A stretch of DNA of 64,000 bases from Rhizobium sp. Root483D2 (GCF_001426685.1 NZ_LMFB01000041.1:252114-316113), one strand, 5' to 3'; shown: positions 7,818 to 17,931, counted from the first letter of the stretch. The notes: generated by a model from the letters alone, not told the origin. Numbers and translations: made by a program.

Positions 7818-8000
7818 TCAGGCCGGGGTGCAGGTCATGCCATTTCGCTTGGCATTGTCGATACAGTCACTGCGGTTCGAGTAGCCCTGTGTCGATGAGC
7901 CGACGATGCGGCCGTTTGCGGCCGTGCGCCGCCAACGCCAACCGTCGCCTCCCTGATAGATTTCCCAGGTGTCGCCATTTCTATCTTTGCAACTCGCCAT
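7818..8000 (-). CDS. DUF1508 (YegP-like) small protein
   Basis: The 60-residue product starts at the ATG at 8000, chosen because GGAGGAAA lies just upstream; a longer frame to 8072 has no such site. It carries one YegP-like DUF1508 unit: KDRNGDTWEIYQGGDGWRWRRTAANGRIV followed by a Cys/Asn-rich tail. Single- or double-unit DUF1508 proteins are widespread and of unknown function. It sits among the palindromic elements and is probably monocistronic. Confidence 0.75.
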   Translation of the reverse strand: MASCKDRNGDTWEIYQGGDGWRWRRTAANGRIVGSSTQGYSNRSDCIDNAKRNGMTCTPA

Positions 8001-8120
8001 TTCTTTCCTCCAATTCAAGTGCGAATCGAGAGGTATGGGATTCGGGAAAGGGCCTCCACCAATTAGATACAACTTTAAGATGATTTTAAGATTTTTGCAT
8101 ATTCATTTGCGGGATATGAG

Positions 8121-8265
8121 GTCAAAACAATATCTTAGCCGCGGTGTTGATTTTGTTGAATGGGATCAAATTCCTTTCCCGAACCTACCCCCCCTCTCTT
8201 GCAATTTCTAACACTTAGCTGAAGCTAAGATGTCGAAATTGCTTGCTCCCCCGCCAAGGGGGAGA
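8121..8265. repeat. Palindromic intergenic element, copy 4 (left arm decayed)
   Basis: The right arm (AATTTCTAACACTTAGCTG ... CCGCCAAGGGGGAGA) is intact and matches copies 1 and 3. The left arm keeps only traces such as CAATATCTTAGCCG and GATTTTGTTG, without the outer GC hairpin. This is the decayed member of the cluster. Confidence 0.75.
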
Positions 8266-8271
8266 AAAGTC

Positions 8272-8302
8272 AAAAAAATGGCCCGGGGATATCCCGGGCC
8301 AT
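8272..8302 (-). terminator. Rho-independent terminator of nrdJ
   Basis: ATGGCCCGGG and CCCGGGCCAT form a perfect 10-bp stem around a GATAT loop. On the minus strand the stem is followed by TTTTTTG. It lies 29 bp beyond the nrdJ stop codon, so it is the natural end of that transcript. Confidence 0.85.
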
Positions 8303-8330
8303 AGTCAGTCAGTCAATTGTCAGCACGCGA

Positions 8331-11300
8331 TCAGCTGCACCCACTGGTCGCGCCACATGTGTCGCACTTCTCGCATGTGCCATTGCGCACCATCGTGAAA
8401 TTCTGGCACTCGCTGCACATGTTGCCGGTATAGCCCTGTGCGATCGAGCGGATACGGCGCTCGGCTTCCAGCTTCTTGGCGCCCGACTTGGCGGCGGCGG
8501 CTTCGGCGGCTGCTTTGTCGGAGAAGAGCGCGGTGACATCCGGTTCGGTGCCGGTTTCGCCGGCGGTCTCGGGCTGCTCGACAGCGCGCTCTTCGTAATC
8601 GCGCTTGAAGGCGACGATTTCGGAAGTGGAGATCGAGACGGCGGAGACCGTTTCGAGTTTGCGGGCAGCGCTGCCGGAGAACGCAGTGACCGTGCCGCCC
8701 GACGATGCCTTGGCGGGAGCAGCTGTTGCTGCGCCCTTCGGCTCGCCGGACGTGCGGTCGACCTGGCCGCCGGAGACGAGCGTCGGCTTGTGGCCGCGGG
8801 TCCAGCCGGTGGAGAGCAGGTTGGTCTTGCCTTCCTGGATGCCCTTGCCGAGTGCGGTATTGCCGAAGTCGGACGTATCGACATGGGCAAGGTCGTGGCG
8901 ATTCAGGTAGGAGACGGCGAGTTCGCGGAACACGTAGTCGAGGATCGACGTGGCGTTCTTGATCGCGTCATTGCCCTGCACCATGCCGGCCGGTTCGAAC
9001 TTGGTGAAGGTGAAGGCCTCCACATATTCTTCCAGCGGCACGCCATATTGCAGACCCAGCGAGATGGCGATGGCGAAATTGTTCATCATCGCCCGGAAGG
9101 CAGCGCCTTCCTTGTGCATGTCGATGAAGATCTCGCCGATGCGGCCATCGCCGAATTCGCCGGTGCGCAGATAGACCTTGTGGCCGCCGACGATTGCCTT
9201 CTGGGTATAGCCCTGGCGGCGGTTCGGCAGCTTTTCGCGCTCGCGGGTGACCCGCTCGATGACGCGTTCGATAATCTTCTCGGTGACGGTGACGGCCTGG
9301 GCGGCAGCGGGTGCAGCCAGGAAATCCTCCATCGCATCCTCGTCCTCATCGTCCTCGATCAGCGAGGCGTTGAGCGGCTGGGAGAGTTTCGAACCATCGC
9401 GGTAGAGCGCGTTGGCCTTCAGCGCCAGCTTCCAGGACAGCATGTAGGCGGCCTTGCAATCTTCGACCGTCGCCTCGTTCGGCATGTTGATGGTCTTGGA
9501 GATCGCGCCGGAGATGAACGGCTGGGCCGCCGCCATCATGCGGATATGGCTTTCGACCGACAGATACCGCTTGCCGATCTTGCCGCAGGGATTGGCGCAA
9601 TCGAAGACGGGCAGGTGCTCGGCCTTTAGGAACGGCGCGCCTTCCAGCGTCATCGCACCGCAGACATGCACGTTGGCCGCTTCGATCTCCTTCTTGGAGA
9701 AGCCGATATGCTCCAGCAGGTTGAAGCTCATATCGGCGAGCTGCTCGTCGCTGACCTTGAGCGTGTCCTTCAGGAAGTCGAGGCCGAGCGTCCACTGGTT
9801 GAAGACGAACTTGATGTCGAAGGCAGCCTTGGTGGCGCCGTTGATCGCTTCGATCTTCTCGTCGGTAAAGCCCTTGGCTTTCAGCGAGCCGGGATTGACC
9901 GCCGGTGCCTGGTTGATATTGCCATGGCCGACCGCGTAGGCCTCGATCTCGGCGATCTGGCTTTCCGAATAGCCGAGCGTGCGCAGGGCTTCCGGAACGG
10001 CGCGGTTGATGATCTTGAAGTAGCCGCCGCCGGCGAGCTTCTTGAATTTCACCAGAGCGAAATCGGGCTCGATGCCGGTCGTGTCGCAATCCATCACCAG
10101 GCCGATCGTGCCTGTCGGCGCGATGACGGAGACCTGGGCATTGCGGTAGCCGTGCTTCTGGCCGAGTTCCAGCGCCTTGTCCCAGGCAGCCTTGGCATGC
10201 GCCACCAGATTCTGGTCCGGATTTTCGGAATGGACCAGCGCCACCGGATCGACCGAGAGGCCTTCATAGCCCTGCGTTTCGCCATGGGCGGCGCGGCGGT
10301 GGTTGCGGATGACGCGCAGCATCGATTCGCGGTTCGGCTTGAAGCCCGGGAACGGGCCGAGCTTGGCGGCGATTTCGGCCGACGTGGCGTAGGAAACGCC
10401 GGTCATGATGGCAGTCAGGCTGCCGGCGATGGCGCGGCCTTCGGTGGAATCATAGGGGATGCCGGAGGACATCAGCAGGCCGCCGATATTGGCGTACCCG
10501 AGACCCAGCGTGCGGTACTCATAGGAACGCTCGGCGATTTCCTTGGACGGGAACTGCGCCATCATGACAGAGATTTCGAGAACCAGCGTCCAGAGCCGGA
10601 CGGCATGTTCGTAATCGGCGATGTCGATATTCTTGGTGGCGGCATCCTTGAACTGAAGCAGGTTCAGCGAGGCAAGGTTGCAGGCGGTGTCGTCGAGGAA
10701 CATATATTCCGAGCAGGGATTGGATGCACGGATCGGACCTGCGGCCGGCGAGGTGTGCCAGTCGTTCATGGTCGTGTTGAAATGCAAGCCGGGATCGGCC
10801 GATGCCCAGGCGGCGTGGGAAATCTGTTCCCAGAGGTCGCGGGCCTTCAGCGTCTTCATCACCTTGCCGTCCTTGCGGGCGGTAAGGTTCCAGTTTCCGT
10901 CAGCTTCCACAGCGCGCAGGAAGTCGTCCTTCAAAGAGACGGAGTTGTTGGAATTCTGGCCGGAAACCGTCAGATAGGCTTCCGAATCCCAGTCGGTGTC
11001 ATAGGTCTTGAACTCGATATCCTTGTAGCCCTGCTTGGCGAACTGGATAACGCGCTTGACGTAGTTTTCCGGAACCTGGCTCTGCTTGGCAGCCTTGATT
11101 TCGCGCTTGAGGGCCGGGTTTTCCTTCGGGTCGTAGCAGGCGTCGTTTTCGGCCGAGCAATTGATGCAGGCCTTCATGATTGCCTTCAGGTGCTTGGCGA
11201 CGATCTTGGACCCGGTGACGAGGGCTGCGACCTTCTGCTCTTCCTTGACCTTCCAGTTGATGTAATCCTCGATATCGGGATGATCGATATCGACGACGAC

Positions 11301-12140
11301 CATCTTGGCTGCACGGCGCGTCGTGCCGCCCGACTTGATGGCGCCGGCGGCGCGGTCGCCGATTTTCAGGAACGACATCAGGCCCGACGACTTGCCGCCG
11401 CCCGAGAGCTTTTCGCCTTCGCCGCGCAGGTAGGAGAAGTTCGAACCGGTGCCGGAGCCATATTTGAACAGGCGGGCTTCGCGCACCCACAGATCCATGA
11501 TGCCGCCTTCGTTGACGAGATCGTCACCGACGGACTGGATGAAGCAGGCATGCGGCTGCGGATGCTCGTAGGACGACTTGGATTTTACCAGCTTGTTGGT
11601 GAAGGGATCGACGTAGAAATGGCCTTGACCGGGGCCGTCGATGCCATAGGCCCAGTGCAGGCCGGTGTTGAACCATTGCGGGCTGTTGGGAGCGACGCGC
11701 TGGGTGGCGAGCATGTAGGCAAGCTCGTCGCGGAAGGCGAGCGCCGATTCTTCCGATGCGAAGTAATTGCCCTTCCAGCCCCAATAGGTCCAGGTGCCGG
11801 CCAGGCGATCGAAAACCTGGCGTGCGTCGGTTTCGGAACCGTACTGCTCGTCCTTCGGCAGATCCTTCATGGCGGCAAGGTCAGCCTCGGAGCGCCACAG
11901 CCAGGAGGGAACGGCGTTTTCCTCGACCTTCTTCAGGCGCGCAGGCACACCGGCCTTGCGGAAATATTTCTGCGCCAGGATATCGGCTGCGACCTGGCTG
12001 AACTGCGCGGGCACATCGATATCGGCCAGGCGGAACACGATCGAGCCATCGGGATTCTTGATCTCGCTGATGGCCTTGCGGAACTCAATTTCAGCATAGG
12101 CCGATTGGCCCGGCTTGGTGAAACGACGTTCGATCTGCAT
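8331..12140 (-). CDS. nrdJ: B12-dependent class II ribonucleotide reductase
   Basis: The 1269-residue protein reduces ribonucleotides to deoxyribonucleotides with adenosylcobalamin and so supplies DNA precursors. The catalytic core is seen in [20 protein letters not shown], in [20 protein letters not shown], and in the active-site region around [11 protein letters not shown]. The C-terminus carries the redox Cys cluster [23 protein letters not shown]. Length and layout match rhizobial NrdJ. The ATG at 12140 (MQIERRFT) is chosen: it has AGGACAGGGACAG upstream, while the longer frame to 12302 gives a non-homologous 54-residue extension and crosses the NrdR box. It has its own promoter and terminator, so it is monocistronic. 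Confidence 0.97.
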   Translation of the reverse strand: MQIERRFTKPGQSAYAEIEFRKAISEIKNPDGSIVFRLADIDVPAQFSQVAADILAQKYFRKAGVPARLKKVEENAVPSWLWRSEADLAAMKDLPKDEQYGSETDARQVFDRLAGTWTYWGWKGNYFASEESALAFRDELAYMLATQRVAPNSPQWFNTGLHWAYGIDGPGQGHFYVDPFTNKLVKSKSSYEHPQPHACFIQSVGDDLVNEGGIMDLWVREARLFKYGSGTGSNFSYLRGEGEKLSGGGKSSGLMSFLKIGDRAAGAIKSGGTTRRAAKMVVVDIDHPDIEDYINWKVKEEQKVAALVTGSKIVAKHLKAIMKACINCSAENDACYDPKENPALKREIKAAKQSQVPENYVKRVIQFAKQGYKDIEFKTYDTDWDSEAYLTVSGQNSNNSVSLKDDFLRAVEADGNWNLTARKDGKVMKTLKARDLWEQISHAAWASADPGLHFNTTMNDWHTSPAAGPIRASNPCSEYMFLDDTACNLASLNLLQFKDAATKNIDIADYEHAVRLWTLVLEISVMMAQFPSKEIAERSYEYRTLGLGYANIGGLLMSSGIPYDSTEGRAIAGSLTAIMTGVSYATSAEIAAKLGPFPGFKPNRESMLRVIRNHRRAAHGETQGYEGLSVDPVALVHSENPDQNLVAHAKAAWDKALELGQKHGYRNAQVSVIAPTGTIGLVMDCDTTGIEPDFALVKFKKLAGGGYFKIINRAVPEALRTLGYSESQIAEIEAYAVGHGNINQAPAVNPGSLKAKGFTDEKIEAINGATKAAFDIKFVFNQWTLGLDFLKDTLKVSDEQLADMSFNLLEHIGFSKKEIEAANVHVCGAMTLEGAPFLKAEHLPVFDCANPCGKIGKRYLSVESHIRMMAAAQPFISGAISKTINMPNEATVEDCKAAYMLSWKLALKANALYRDGSKLSQPLNASLIEDDEDEDAMEDFLAAPAAAQAVTVTEKIIERVIERVTREREKLPNRRQGYTQKAIVGGHKVYLRTGEFGDGRIGEIFIDMHKEGAAFRAMMNNFAIAISLGLQYGVPLEEYVEAFTFTKFEPAGMVQGNDAIKNATSILDYVFRELAVSYLNRHDLAHVDTSDFGNTALGKGIQEGKTNLLSTGWTRGHKPTLVSGGQVDRTSGEPKGAATAAPAKASSGGTVTAFSGSAARKLETVSAVSISTSEIVAFKRDYEERAVEQPETAGETGTEPDVTALFSDKAAAEAAAAKSGAKKLEAERRIRSIAQGYTGNMCSECQNFTMVRNGTCEKCDTCGATSGCS

Positions 12141-12780
12141 CTGTCCCTGTCCTTTGTTTGCCGCAGGCCCGAACCGCTTAGGCTCAGGGCGCAATTGTCC
12201 GCATCCGGCCGCAACGATGATTGCGCAGCCAGTTTCCGTTTTCCGCAGTGATGGGAAACCCGTCTCGGGAAACCCTGTATCTTGTGCTGATTGTGGCTGC
12301 AAACACTAAATATAGTATCAACAACTTACTTACGCCAGCGATTTGTGACGTGTTTGGCGCCTGGGGAGATCACAAAAAATAACCGTCACGCCCCGTGGAT
12401 CATCCACCGGACAGTTTTGAAAACACAGACGATTTCCTCTGAAATGAACCGGCCTCGTTACTTTCCGGTCCCGCCGCCGCCGCAACGTAGAAACCATTAA
12501 CGGCATTCGACCCGAGTCCGTCAAGGGCTGGTTTGTGTCGTAATTGCGAACACCAGATGTTGTGTGTGTGGCCTGTGGAAAACGGGGACAGCAGGCATAT
12601 CCAGCAAAATCAGGCGCTTCTGCGGGTTCGCTCCAGCGCCGTTCGCAGCGGCAGGCAATTCCACGAAATTTTATGGGTAAGAAACAATAGTATATTTACC
12701 CTGATACCCTCCGGTCCTAGCCAGGAGGGACAAAATATGGCGCCAAGACAGGGTTGATTCGCGGCGTTATGCCGTCGGGA
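12141..12780. other. 640-bp intergenic region upstream of nrdJ
   Basis: It contains the NrdR box described separately and a weak GGGTAA/TTACCC dyad at 12675-12701. No credible gene is seen on either strand. I looked for a cobalamin riboswitch before nrdJ and did not find a recognisable B12 box. Confidence 0.5.
12303..12318 (-). promoter_or_regulatory. NrdR box upstream of nrdJ
   Basis: ACACTAAATATAGTAT fits the NrdR box consensus (ACACWATATATWGTGT type) at nearly every position and is centred about 170 bp upstream of the nrdJ start. NrdR is the ATP/dATP-sensing repressor of ribonucleotide reductase genes. Boxes are often paired about one turn series apart; I see no clear second copy. Confidence 0.7.
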
Positions 12781-13365
12781 TTAAAGTGCGTCGAGATTGA
12801 TACCGATGGTAATGGCGCCGAGCGGTTTTCCCGTCTGGGGATCAGAAATGGTCAGGCTCGCCTGCGATTGCAGCATCTGGGTCGATTCGTCTTTTTCCGC
12901 CGCATCGACGAAAAGGACAGGGGACCCGGCAAGATACGTTTTTTGCCATTTCAGCTCATCGCCTTGCCAATAATCCGAACTGACCTCGCTCTCGCCGGCG
13001 GACAACCCCTTGGCATCAATCACCAGAATCTCGGTGATGACGCCGCCTGACGCAATCTGCTTGTCTTTGAGAAAGCGAGACAATTGATTACCGGTGACCG
13101 AGCCGATCAGCGGGCGGGCATCGCTCGAAAATTCGGTACGCCATGTTGCATCGAGTGCATCGATTGCCGTTTGGCTGAGGGTGGAATGGCGTAGGTTCTG
13201 GCTTTTCAAGGCGTCGATGATCAATGGGTCTTCGACCCACTGGCGGATATTGGCCTCGACATAGGCTGTCACCGGGGCAACGTGAACGTCGCTGGCGCTT
13301 GAGGGCGCAGCCTGTATCAGAAAGAGCGCTGCACTAAGCGCACTCGCAAAGAGGATCTTGCCCAT
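12781..13365 (-). CDS. Secreted PDC/Cache sensor-domain protein
   Basis: This 194-residue protein has a clean signal peptide (MGKILFASALSAALFLIQAA, cleavage near SSA-SD) followed by one PDC/Cache-like domain: a long N-terminal helix, VITEILVIDAKGL, a DYWQGDE ligand-loop signature and a final LTISDPQTGKPLGAITIGI strand pair. No transmembrane anchor or output domain is present, so it is a free periplasmic ligand-binding domain. The ATG at 13365 is used because it places the signal peptide at the start. Its partner sensor is not in the neighbourhood. Confidence 0.75.
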   Translation of the reverse strand: MGKILFASALSAALFLIQAAPSSASDVHVAPVTAYVEANIRQWVEDPLIIDALKSQNLRHSTLSQTAIDALDATWRTEFSSDARPLIGSVTGNQLSRFLKDKQIASGGVITEILVIDAKGLSAGESEVSSDYWQGDELKWQKTYLAGSPVLFVDAAEKDESTQMLQSQASLTISDPQTGKPLGAITIGINLDAL

Positions 13366-13517
13366 GATGATCGTTTCGCCTTTGCGGTCCGGTGATATGG
13401 GCCTTCTGGCATCTGCGCACGCTGGTTCAATCGAACGGGCCAGCGTGTTGTTAAACAAAAACTATTCCGCATGCCTCAGGTGGCCGGCGGCAGAGGAGCC
13501 TGCCGGAAAACCATCCT

Positions 13518-14015
13518 TCAGCCGCGCGATCCCTTGGCGATCGGCTCCTGATAGGTGAAGCCCATATCCCAGGGGAAGTAGATCCACGTATCCTGGCTGA
13601 CCTCGGTGACGAATGTATCGACCTGCGGCCGGCCCTTGGGCTTGGCATAGACGGCGGCGAAATGCGCTTTTGGCAGCATGGCGCGAACCACGGCTGCGGT
13701 CTTGCCGGTATCGGTGAGGTCGTCGATGATCAGAACGCCTTCGCCGCCATCGGCCTTCAATTCCTCCGAAATGCCCTTGAGCACATACATCTGCCCCTGT
13801 GCATCATAGTCATGATAGGAGGCGACGCAGACGGTCTCGATCAGCCGGATGTTCAACTCGCGGCAAACGATGGCCGCCGGAACAAGCCCGCCACGGGTAA
13901 TACAGACGATCGCCTTCCACTCACCGCCATTGTCGGCAAGACGCCAGGCAAGCGCACGCGCATCACGGTGGAACTGGTCCCAGGAAACGGGAAATGCTTT
14001 TTCGGGAAGGGACAT
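13518..14015 (-). CDS. gpt: Xanthine phosphoribosyltransferase
   Basis: The 165-residue enzyme salvages xanthine and guanine by joining them to PRPP. The PRPP-binding motif [14 protein letters not shown] lies near residues 95-108, [10 protein letters not shown] near 39-48, and the C-terminal DTWIYFPWD block is typical of XGPRT. The ATG at 14015 with a TGGAG site is preferred to a TTG two codons earlier. Cytoplasmic or loosely membrane-associated, as in enterobacteria. It is followed on the same strand by the Cache protein, 152 bp on. Confidence 0.92.
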   Translation of the reverse strand: MSLPEKAFPVSWDQFHRDARALAWRLADNGGEWKAIVCITRGGLVPAAIVCRELNIRLIETVCVASYHDYDAQGQMYVLKGISEELKADGGEGVLIIDDLTDTGKTAAVVRAMLPKAHFAAVYAKPKGRPQVDTFVTEVSQDTWIYFPWDMGFTYQEPIAKGSRG

Positions 14016-14054
14016 GCTCAAGCTCCAGTTGATCGAGGCATCCGGTTTCGGGAT

Positions 14055-14139
14055 TGGTGCGGACGACGGGGGTCGAACCCGTACAGATTTCTCCGAGGGA
14101 TTTTAAGTCCCTTGCGTCTACCAGTTTCGCCACGTCCGC
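14055..14139 (-). tRNA. tRNA-Leu (anticodon TAA)
   Basis: An 85-nt class II tRNA with a GCGGACG/CGTCCGC acceptor stem, an extended variable arm, the GGTTCGACCC T-arm and an encoded CCA. The anticodon loop reads ACTTAAAAT. Confidence 0.95.
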
Positions 14140-14328
14140 CTGCTTTTCCTTTCAAACACTCCGGCTTTAAGGTCAATAGGCTGTTTTCTTAAACACGCGT
14201 GCACACACCATTTGATTGCGGTTAAGCAAGGATCGAGGAATCTCAAAAACCCCTCAAACCACAGGGTTTTGCTGAAGATCGTCCGGTCGTATATTTGCTT
14301 TGTGATCAAAAGCTGGGGCAAGCTTGAT

Positions 14329-14586
14329 ATGTTGGAAGAAATCCCATTGACGTGGAAGCCGATCCGCAACCGCTCGTTTGCCGGCATGCTCGGCCAGCAG
14401 GAATTGGCCTATGTGCTGCAGCATGACGGGCAGACCAGCTGGAAATGGATGGTGTCTGGCTGCAATGGCACGATACGGTACGATTTCCAGTCGGCTGAAA
14501 CCCTGGACGAGGCCAAAGCTGCAGTTCAGGCCAGTATAGAAGAGTGGTTCCGGGTGGCAGGGCTGCTCAACAAGGCAGCATCATAG
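14329..14586 (+). CDS. Hypothetical protein, 85 residues
   Basis: Starts MLEEIPLTWKPI. A pattern of short beta strands (AYVLQHDGQTSWKWMVSG, TIRYDFQS) and a C-terminal amphipathic helix (ETLDEAKAAVQASIEEWFRV) suggests a small alpha/beta domain, similar in outline to the DUF2188-like proteins nearby. No family is recognised. The ATG at 14329 is chosen; upstream in-frame starts lack ribosome sites, and this one has only a GGGG stretch. Confidence 0.5.
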   Translation: MLEEIPLTWKPIRNRSFAGMLGQQELAYVLQHDGQTSWKWMVSGCNGTIRYDFQSAETLDEAKAAVQASIEEWFRVAGLLNKAAS

Positions 14587-14720
14587 GTCCGGCTTTCCGG
14601 TACCGGCATGCACTCCGTTTGAAATCAACAGAAATGATCAATAGCAAGAACTCATAATTGCATTATAATTAACTAATATTATTATGGCTGCGGTGCCCGT
14701 CACAAACTATGAGGTCTCCG

Positions 14721-14870
14721 ATGCCAGATAAAACGCATGTCACGGATCTTCTCTATGCCGCCAAACTTCTAGCGGATGCCGATCAGAATACGATTTTAAG
14801 CTATTTGATCTGCATGGCCCTCCTGGAAGCGCAGCAAAGCCCGAAAACAAAAAACGTGCAGGCAGCCTGA
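14721..14870 (+). CDS. 49-residue helical protein
   Basis: A short gene with a GAGG ribosome site 6 nt before the ATG: MPDKTHVTDLLYAAKLLADA ... ending in QAA. Two amphipathic helices are predicted by pattern, the second (TILSYLICMALLEAQQ) fairly hydrophobic. Composition and codon use are those of a real alphaproteobacterial gene. The upstream DNA is AT rich, as expected for a promoter. Function unknown. Confidence 0.6.
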   Translation: MPDKTHVTDLLYAAKLLADADQNTILSYLICMALLEAQQSPKTKNVQAA

Positions 14871-15008
14871 ACCCGGTCACCGGGGCTGGCGCAATTAACC
14901 CTACCTGTGAAGGTTAATCAGAGGTTACGGTTGATGCCCCGCATCAGACAGGCTTTAACCGGTGCTGCCGAGGGAGGGATCTCGGCATTTTCAGCACCAA
15001 AACCATAG

Positions 15009-15034
15009 GCCCCTCTTCGGCGCCGGAGAGGGGC
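15009..15034. terminator. GC hairpin between convergent small genes
   Basis: GCCCCTCT and AGAGGGGC form an 8-bp stem around a 10-nt GC-rich loop, 46 bp beyond the stop of the minus-strand DUF2188 gene. No U-run follows on either strand, so the terminator call is tentative. Confidence 0.35.
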
Positions 15035-15079
15035 ATCTGGTCTTATCGGTCGGTGTGCAAGATGTCTGCCAGGCCCGCC

Positions 15080-15322
15080 TTACTTGTCCTCGACCACGGC
15101 CTCCGGCCGGTCGCCGCCGTCGGCATGTTCATAATGCCATTCACCGCTCTGGTCCTGAAAGCTGATTTCCTCATCCTCGCCGCCGACCTGCTGTTCGGCT
15201 GCTGCGGCCTTTGCCGCTGCGACAGCCGTCTCGCGCGTCGGGAAGGCTTCGGAAAATACGCCGGAAAGCTTATAGGCCCATCCGCCGTCATGCTCGACAA
15301 TTGCGTAAACCACTTTGGTCAT
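15080..15322 (-). CDS. DUF2188-family small protein
   Basis: An 80-residue acidic protein. VVYAIVEHDGGWAYKLSGVFSEAFPTRETAVAAAKAAAAEQ matches the DUF2188 plan of two strands with a W-A-Y/V core and one helix. The C-terminal half (GEDEEISFQDQSGEWHYEHADGGDRP) is acidic and charged. The ATG at 15322 has a GGGAG ribosome site; the longer frame upstream does not. Function unknown. Confidence 0.75.
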   Translation of the reverse strand: MTKVVYAIVEHDGGWAYKLSGVFSEAFPTRETAVAAAKAAAAEQQVGGEDEEISFQDQSGEWHYEHADGGDRPEAVVEDK

Positions 15323-15563
15323 TTCGTACTCCCTGGAGTGCGCCTCTTCCATATCGCATGGCATCGGCGTGACCGGACAGGAACGGCCAAAGGCTGGCAA
15401 TCGTTCCCGTTGCCTAACCTTGCAGTGCGGATGACCGCATTGCACACCGGCGGTGCAAACTAACACGAACAACCGGCAATTTTCCACTTTTCCGCTTAGC
15501 TCCTGGAAAGCCTGGGCCTGCGGTCGTCGTCTATCTGCATTCTGCATCATGTGCGGACGCGAA

Positions 15564-15587
15564 AAGGGCGACCTTTCGATCGCCCTT
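15564..15587 (-). terminator. Terminator of wrbA
   Basis: AAGGGCGA and TCGCCCTT form an 8-bp stem with an 8-nt loop. On the minus strand the stem runs into TTTT, 30 bp after the wrbA stop. A T-run is also present on the plus side, so it may work in both directions. Confidence 0.7.
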
Positions 15588-15616
15588 GAGGTTTTTCATA
15601 GGGACCCGGTTGTTTC

Positions 15617-16216
15617 TCAGGCCGACAATTTGGCAGCGATCTTGGCGACATGGGCGCCCTGGTAGCGGGCGGCTTCCAGTTCGATTTCCGACGGCTGGCG
15701 CGCGCCGTCGCCACCGGTGATCGTCGAAGCGCCATAGGGCGAGCCGCCCTTGATTTCTTCCAGGCCCATCTGGCCCTGGAAGGCATAGGGCAGGCCGACG
15801 ACGACCATGCCCTGGTGCATCAGGGTGGGGATGAAGCCGAGAATGGTGGATTCCTGGCCGCCATGCTGGGTTGCGGACGAGGTGAAGACCGAGCCGACCT
15901 TGCCGACCAGCGCGCCCTTCATCCAGAGACCGCCGGTCTGATCGACGAAATTGCGCATCTGCGATGCGACCGTCCCAAACCGTGTACCTGCGCCAAAAAT
16001 GATGGCGTCGTAATCGGCCAGTTCGTCCGGGGTCGCAATTTCCGCGGCCTGATCGACCTTGAAATGGGAGGCCTTGGCAACATCGGCAGGCACCAGTTCC
16101 GGCACGCGCTTGACGGTGACGTCGGCACCGGCGGACTTTGCGCCTTCGGCGACGGCATAGGCCATGGTTTCGATATGTCCGTATGCCGAATAGTAGAGCA
16201 CCAATACCTTAGCCAT
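15617..16216 (-). CDS. wrbA: NAD(P)H:quinone oxidoreductase, WrbA type
   Basis: A 199-residue flavodoxin-like enzyme that reduces quinones by two electrons using NAD(P)H and FMN, protecting against redox stress. The FMN phosphate loop is [15 protein letters not shown] at the N-terminus. [24 protein letters not shown] and [13 protein letters not shown] are WrbA hallmarks. The ATG has a strong AAAGGAG ribosome site. Cytoplasmic, likely a tetramer as in the family. Confidence 0.96.
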   Translation of the reverse strand: MAKVLVLYYSAYGHIETMAYAVAEGAKSAGADVTVKRVPELVPADVAKASHFKVDQAAEIATPDELADYDAIIFGAGTRFGTVASQMRNFVDQTGGLWMKGALVGKVGSVFTSSATQHGGQESTILGFIPTLMHQGMVVVGLPYAFQGQMGLEEIKGGSPYGASTITGGDGARQPSEIELEAARYQGAHVAKIAAKLSA

Positions 16217-16378
16217 CGTATTCTCCTTTGAACTGGCAATTCCGCTTGATTGCCGCTGGACATAGGATCTATCAGTTTAGCTGTCCGTTGTCCGAAACGA
16301 AGCGGACGACAGACTGTTCGAGAATAAGAAACAGTCGGTTTTTTGACTGAACGATCTCAGTTTACACGGGACTTTCCG

Positions 16379-17137
16379 ATGACCAGCGAAAAAATCGTCA
16401 CCGCCGCCATGCTCGCCATTGGCGACGAACTGCTCTCCGGCCGGACCAAGGACAAGAATATCGGCCATCTGGCAGATGTGCTGACGCTCGCCGGCATCGA
16501 TCTCAAGGAAGTCCGCATCGTCGCCGACGACGAACCGGCGATCGTGGCTGCGCTCAACGGATTGCGGGGCGAATACGACTACGTCTTCACCTCCGGTGGC
16601 ATTGGTCCGACCCATGACGACATCACCGCCGATGCGGTGTCGCGGGCGTTCGGTGTCGAATGCATCCATGATCCGGAAGCCATGACCCTGCTTGGCGCCA
16701 TGTACGAGCGGCGCGGCCTGGAGTTTACCGAGGCGCGGCGGCGCATGGCCCGCATGCCGAACGGCGCGCGTCACATACCGAACGCCGTTTCGACAGCCCC
16801 CGGCTTCATCATCGGCAATGTCCATGTGATGGCCGGCGTGCCGCAGGTCTTCCAGGCCATGCTGGATGCGCTTCTGCCAAATCTAAAGAGCGGTACGGTC
16901 GTCAAGTCGCGCACGGTCCGTTCTCCCTTTGGCGAAGGCGATATCGGCGGGCCGCTCGGCGACGTGCAGAAGGCGCATCCCTTCACCAGCATCGGCTCCT
17001 ATCCGAAATTCGACGGCACGTCGTTTTCGACCGACCTCGTCATCCGCGCCCGCGACGAGGCTTTGCTCGATGCGGCGGAGGCCGATGTGAAGGCGATGAT
17101 CGAGGCGATCGCAGCCTCGAAGAACAAACCGGAGTGA
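16379..17137 (+). CDS. CinA N-terminal (MoCF) domain protein, short form
   Basis: This 252-residue protein has only the molybdopterin-binding-like (MoCF/COG1058) domain of CinA: AAMLAIGDELLSGRTKDKN at the start, then TSGGIGPTHDDITADAV and MPNGARHIPN. Full CinA proteins add a C-terminal PncC nicotinamide-nucleotide amidase domain, which is absent here. In full CinA the first domain has ADP-ribose pyrophosphatase activity, so a nucleotide-sugar pyrophosphatase role is likely. The ATG at 16379 follows a weak GGGA site. It converges with the next gene without any gap. Confidence 0.85.
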   Translation: MTSEKIVTAAMLAIGDELLSGRTKDKNIGHLADVLTLAGIDLKEVRIVADDEPAIVAALNGLRGEYDYVFTSGGIGPTHDDITADAVSRAFGVECIHDPEAMTLLGAMYERRGLEFTEARRRMARMPNGARHIPNAVSTAPGFIIGNVHVMAGVPQVFQAMLDALLPNLKSGTVVKSRTVRSPFGEGDIGGPLGDVQKAHPFTSIGSYPKFDGTSFSTDLVIRARDEALLDAAEADVKAMIEAIAASKNKPE

Positions 17138-17752
17138 TTACGGCGCGGGGGAAGCTGCGGCGATGGTGAATTTCTGATCGACGCTTGCCGACTTGCCGCT
17201 GTTCAAATCGTTGAAGTGAAAGCGCAGGACATAATCGCCGGCGGCAGCACCGCTGACATCCGTGGTCAGCGTCGCATAGATTTCCTGGTTGCGCAGGAAA
17301 CTCGTGAAGGTGAAATTGCCGAATGCCTTCTGGTTGGCCAGCACTTCGCCGGAAGCGCTGAGAATGTCCAGATCGACCGTGAAATGGGTCTCCAGCTTTC
17401 CCGCAGCAGCCGCCGGCTTCCAGGTCAGGCCGATGGGCTCGACATAGGACACGAGTGCCTCGCCCGGCTTGAAGACCGGCTGCGGCTTGGGCTCATACAT
17501 GGCATAGCCAACCGGCGCGGAGGCGACGAAGACCGCCTTGCCGATGGAAAAGGACAATGTCGCTGAAAACGTACCGACGGCCGCGCGCAGGGCGTCATGG
17601 GCACCGGTTGTGTCGCCGGAGGTTGCCAGCGTCTCGGCTTTCGACGCTGCCTCTGCCAGCGGTCCGGCACCTGCCGGACCTGCCATCAGCACCATGAGCG
17701 GGACCATTTTGATCGCGCCCGCCAAACCACCTCTTCGATTGCCGGTACGCAT
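17138..17752 (-). CDS. Conserved secreted protein of unknown function
   Basis: The 204-residue product starts at the ATG at 17752 with a strong GGAGAG site. A basic N-terminus and a hydrophobic stretch (IKMVPLMVLMAGPAGAG) form a signal peptide. The mature part is beta rich: FKPGEALVSYVEPIGLTW, FTVDLDILSASGEVLANQ and GDYVLRFHFNDLNSGKSASV resemble an immunoglobulin-like or DUF-type periplasmic domain. No catalytic motif is seen. The stop codon abuts that of the convergent CinA-like gene. Confidence 0.7.
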   Translation of the reverse strand: MRTGNRRGGLAGAIKMVPLMVLMAGPAGAGPLAEAASKAETLATSGDTTGAHDALRAAVGTFSATLSFSIGKAVFVASAPVGYAMYEPKPQPVFKPGEALVSYVEPIGLTWKPAAAAGKLETHFTVDLDILSASGEVLANQKAFGNFTFTSFLRNQEIYATLTTDVSGAAAGDYVLRFHFNDLNSGKSASVDQKFTIAAASPAP

Positions 17753-17931
17753 GATCTCTCCCTAATACACCCCGTGTGCGGATGTTCGGTATTTGCCGTC
17801 CGGAGTCAAGCAGGGCATCTGGGCCAAAAGATGATAATGTCACTCCACTTACTGATGAATAGATGTAGTTTCCCCGGCGGCCTTGTGGCATAGGCAGGGC
17901 GAGACGAACCCAAAGCGAAAGACCGCATTCC

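Noticed and set aside
6825-8265. Possible CRISPR array from repeated palindromes
   Set aside because: The units are about 170 bp, palindromic, mosaic and irregularly spaced, with no short unique spacers and no cas genes.
9666-12251. 861-codon plus-strand open frame opposite nrdJ
   Set aside because: It is antisense to a clear NrdJ. The composition follows the codon bias of nrdJ, with repeated shadow motifs and no ribosome site or domain.
12141-12780. Cobalamin riboswitch before nrdJ
   Set aside because: Expected for a B12-dependent enzyme, but no B12-box-like sequence or matching fold was seen.
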